From: Planctomycetaceae bacterium
Lineage (GTDB): Bacteria; Planctomycetota; Planctomycetia; Pirellulales; Thermoguttaceae
Assembly: GCA_009776995.1 (NCBI GenBank)
Contig: WRMR01000263.1
Location: forward strand, 1-7,147
Reading direction: 5' to 3'
Length of the DNA: 7,147 nucleotides
A model generated the notes under the pieces. It did no database searches. It was given only the letters and a program-made list of their open reading frames with translations, and was not told where the DNA came from. Positions 6,546 through 7,147 of the stretch are shown here, one piece after another. Made by a program: the position numbers and the translations under genes. The first letter of the stretch is position 1, and each line of letters starts with the position of its first letter.

Positions 6546-6736
6546 AGTGGAGATTGCAAAAACCGCACAGAAACGACGGTCAGGCATCGAATGTCGATCC
6601 GGCGTCGCACGACGACCAATGACCAAATATTGTAGTCCAACATCGCGAGCAATTCAAGCGACTCGGCGACTTGCTGGCCCGGCATGGCGACGCGCAGGTA
6701 TCCGGCAACCGAGAGTAGAATTGGAGCATTCTTAAG
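6546..6736. other. GC-richer stretch with no recognisable gene
   Basis: Composition changes sharply near 6545, from AT-rich leader DNA to a GC-richer block that runs to about 6715. No frame on either strand encodes a protein I recognise. One plus-strand frame ends QFKRLGDLLARHGDAQVSGN, then RE and TAG at 6716-6718. A minus-strand frame reads MPGQQVAESLELLAMLDYN and onward but soon enters the AT-rich leader. It is probably decayed coding sequence. The GDAQVSGN motif and the matching bases 6682-6701 resemble one unit of the hexapeptide repeat downstream. Confidence 0.35.
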
Positions 6737-7147
6737 ATGAATAAAAAGTACGAATTGTTACAGGACGACACGGTTGTGTCGGAGTCAGGGAAAACGCTTT
6801 ACCGGATACGCGCGTTGAAAGCCTTTGACAATGTGAATAAAGGCGATCTTGGTGGCTATATCGCCAGAGATCACAATCTCGACCACGAGGGAAATGCGTG
6901 GGTGTCTGATAATGCAAGGGTGTTTGATAACGCGAGGGTGTCCGGCGACGCACGGGTGTATGACAACGCACGGGTGTATGACAACGCATGGGTATTTGGC
7001 AGTGCACAGGTGCATGGCAAAGCATGGGTGTATGGCAAAGCACGGGTGTATGACAATGCTCGCGTGTACGGTAATGCACATGTGTATAACGATGCACAAG
7101 TGTATGACAACATGAAGGTGCATGGCGACGCACGGGTGTATGACGGT
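6737..7147 (+). CDS. Hexapeptide-repeat (YdcK-like, phage-associated type) protein, N-terminal part, cut by window edge
   Basis: The frame is open for 137 codons from ATG 6737 to the right edge, with GGAG at 6723-6726 as a rather distant ribosome binding site. The first 50 residues (MNKKYELLQDDTVV, then GKTLYRIRALKAF, NVNKGDLGGYI and NLDHEGNAWV) match the N-terminal module that precedes such repeats in many phage and gut-bacterial proteins and in Escherichia coli YdcK. From residue 52 the protein is an unbroken run of six-residue units of the form [GD]-[ND]-A-x-V-[YFHS], with 14 complete units visible. The alternating small and Val positions suit a left-handed beta-helix or similar solenoid. 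No signal peptide or enzyme motif is seen, and the biochemical role of the family is unknown to me. Long reverse-strand frames here are by-products of the 18-base periodicity. Confidence 0.8.
   Translation, partial: MNKKYELLQDDTVVSESGKTLYRIRALKAFDNVNKGDLGGYIARDHNLDHEGNAWVSDNARVFDNARVSGDARVYDNARVYDNAWVFGSAQVHGKAWVYGKARVYDNARVYGNAHVYNDAQVYDNMKVHGDARVYDG
6890..7147 (+). repeat. Tandem 18-bp repeat array inside the hexapeptide-repeat gene
   Basis: Fourteen consecutive 18-base units begin at 6890, 6908, 6926 and so on to 7124, and a partial fifteenth runs to the edge. A typical unit is GACAACGCACGGGTGTAT. The units at 6944 and 7124 are identical, and those at 6962, 7016 and 7034 differ from them at only a few positions. 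The array stays in frame throughout, so changes in copy number would alter protein length by six residues without shifting the frame. Confidence 0.9.

Noticed and set aside
6425..6685. Minus-strand 86-codon frame starting MPGQQVAESLELLAM
   Set aside because: It crosses the composition boundary, ends in the AT-rich leader of the gene at 6423, and contains no recognisable domain. It could hold decayed coding sequence, but not a supported gene.
6732..7133. Minus-strand Cys/His-rich frames over the repeat array (for example HTPVRCHTP repeats)
   Set aside because: They are the complement of the 18-base coding repeat. The plus-strand frame has a recognised N-terminal module and start codon.
6890..7147. 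CRISPR-like array
   Set aside because: The 18-base units are contiguous with no spacers and maintain one reading frame with a regular six-residue protein pattern.

Overview
The window looks like a bacterial chromosome segment, with Shine-Dalgarno sites and signal peptides. The two intact carbohydrate genes belong to families common in polysaccharide-degrading PVC bacteria (Planctomycetota, Verrucomicrobiota, Lentisphaerota, Kiritimatiellota). That assignment is an inference from gene content; no taxonomic marker gene is present.

Region 1 (1-4696) is a divergent pair of secreted carbohydrate-active genes. On the minus strand is the N-terminal 316 residues of a right-handed beta-helix protein resembling GH141-type enzymes, running off the left edge. 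On the plus strand is a full-length, 1161-residue GH106-type alpha-L-rhamnosidase with an apparent extra beta-sandwich inserted after its amidotransferase-like domain. The 261-base gap between them holds a candidate promoter for the GH106 gene and several small inverted or direct repeats that could be operators. Together they suggest attack on a rhamnose-containing polysaccharide such as pectin side chains or ulvan; the substrate is inferred.

Region 2 (about 4697-5323) is a decayed IS256/mutator-family element. Only the C-terminal part of the transposase remains. It begins immediately after the GH106 stop and carries an in-frame TAG inside a short insertion just before the catalytic-Glu motif. 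A likely right terminal inverted repeat lies at about 5300-5323.

Region 3 (about 5246-6545) is distinctly AT-rich. It contains a minus-strand gene for an exported protein of unknown function, perhaps with a LolA-like fold. Its original start (6423) has a strong ribosome binding site and a signal peptide, but a TAA at codon 45 separates these from the 301-codon body. Its present stop codon appears to lie within the IS end. Both observations point to an inactivated gene.

Region 4 (6546-7147) has a GC-richer stretch without a recognisable gene, then the start of a plus-strand gene for a hexapeptide-repeat (YdcK-like, phage-associated) protein. Its 18-bp DNA repeats run to the right edge. Overall, an enzyme locus is bordered by mobile-element debris, a broken gene and a repeat protein: a typical accessory region.
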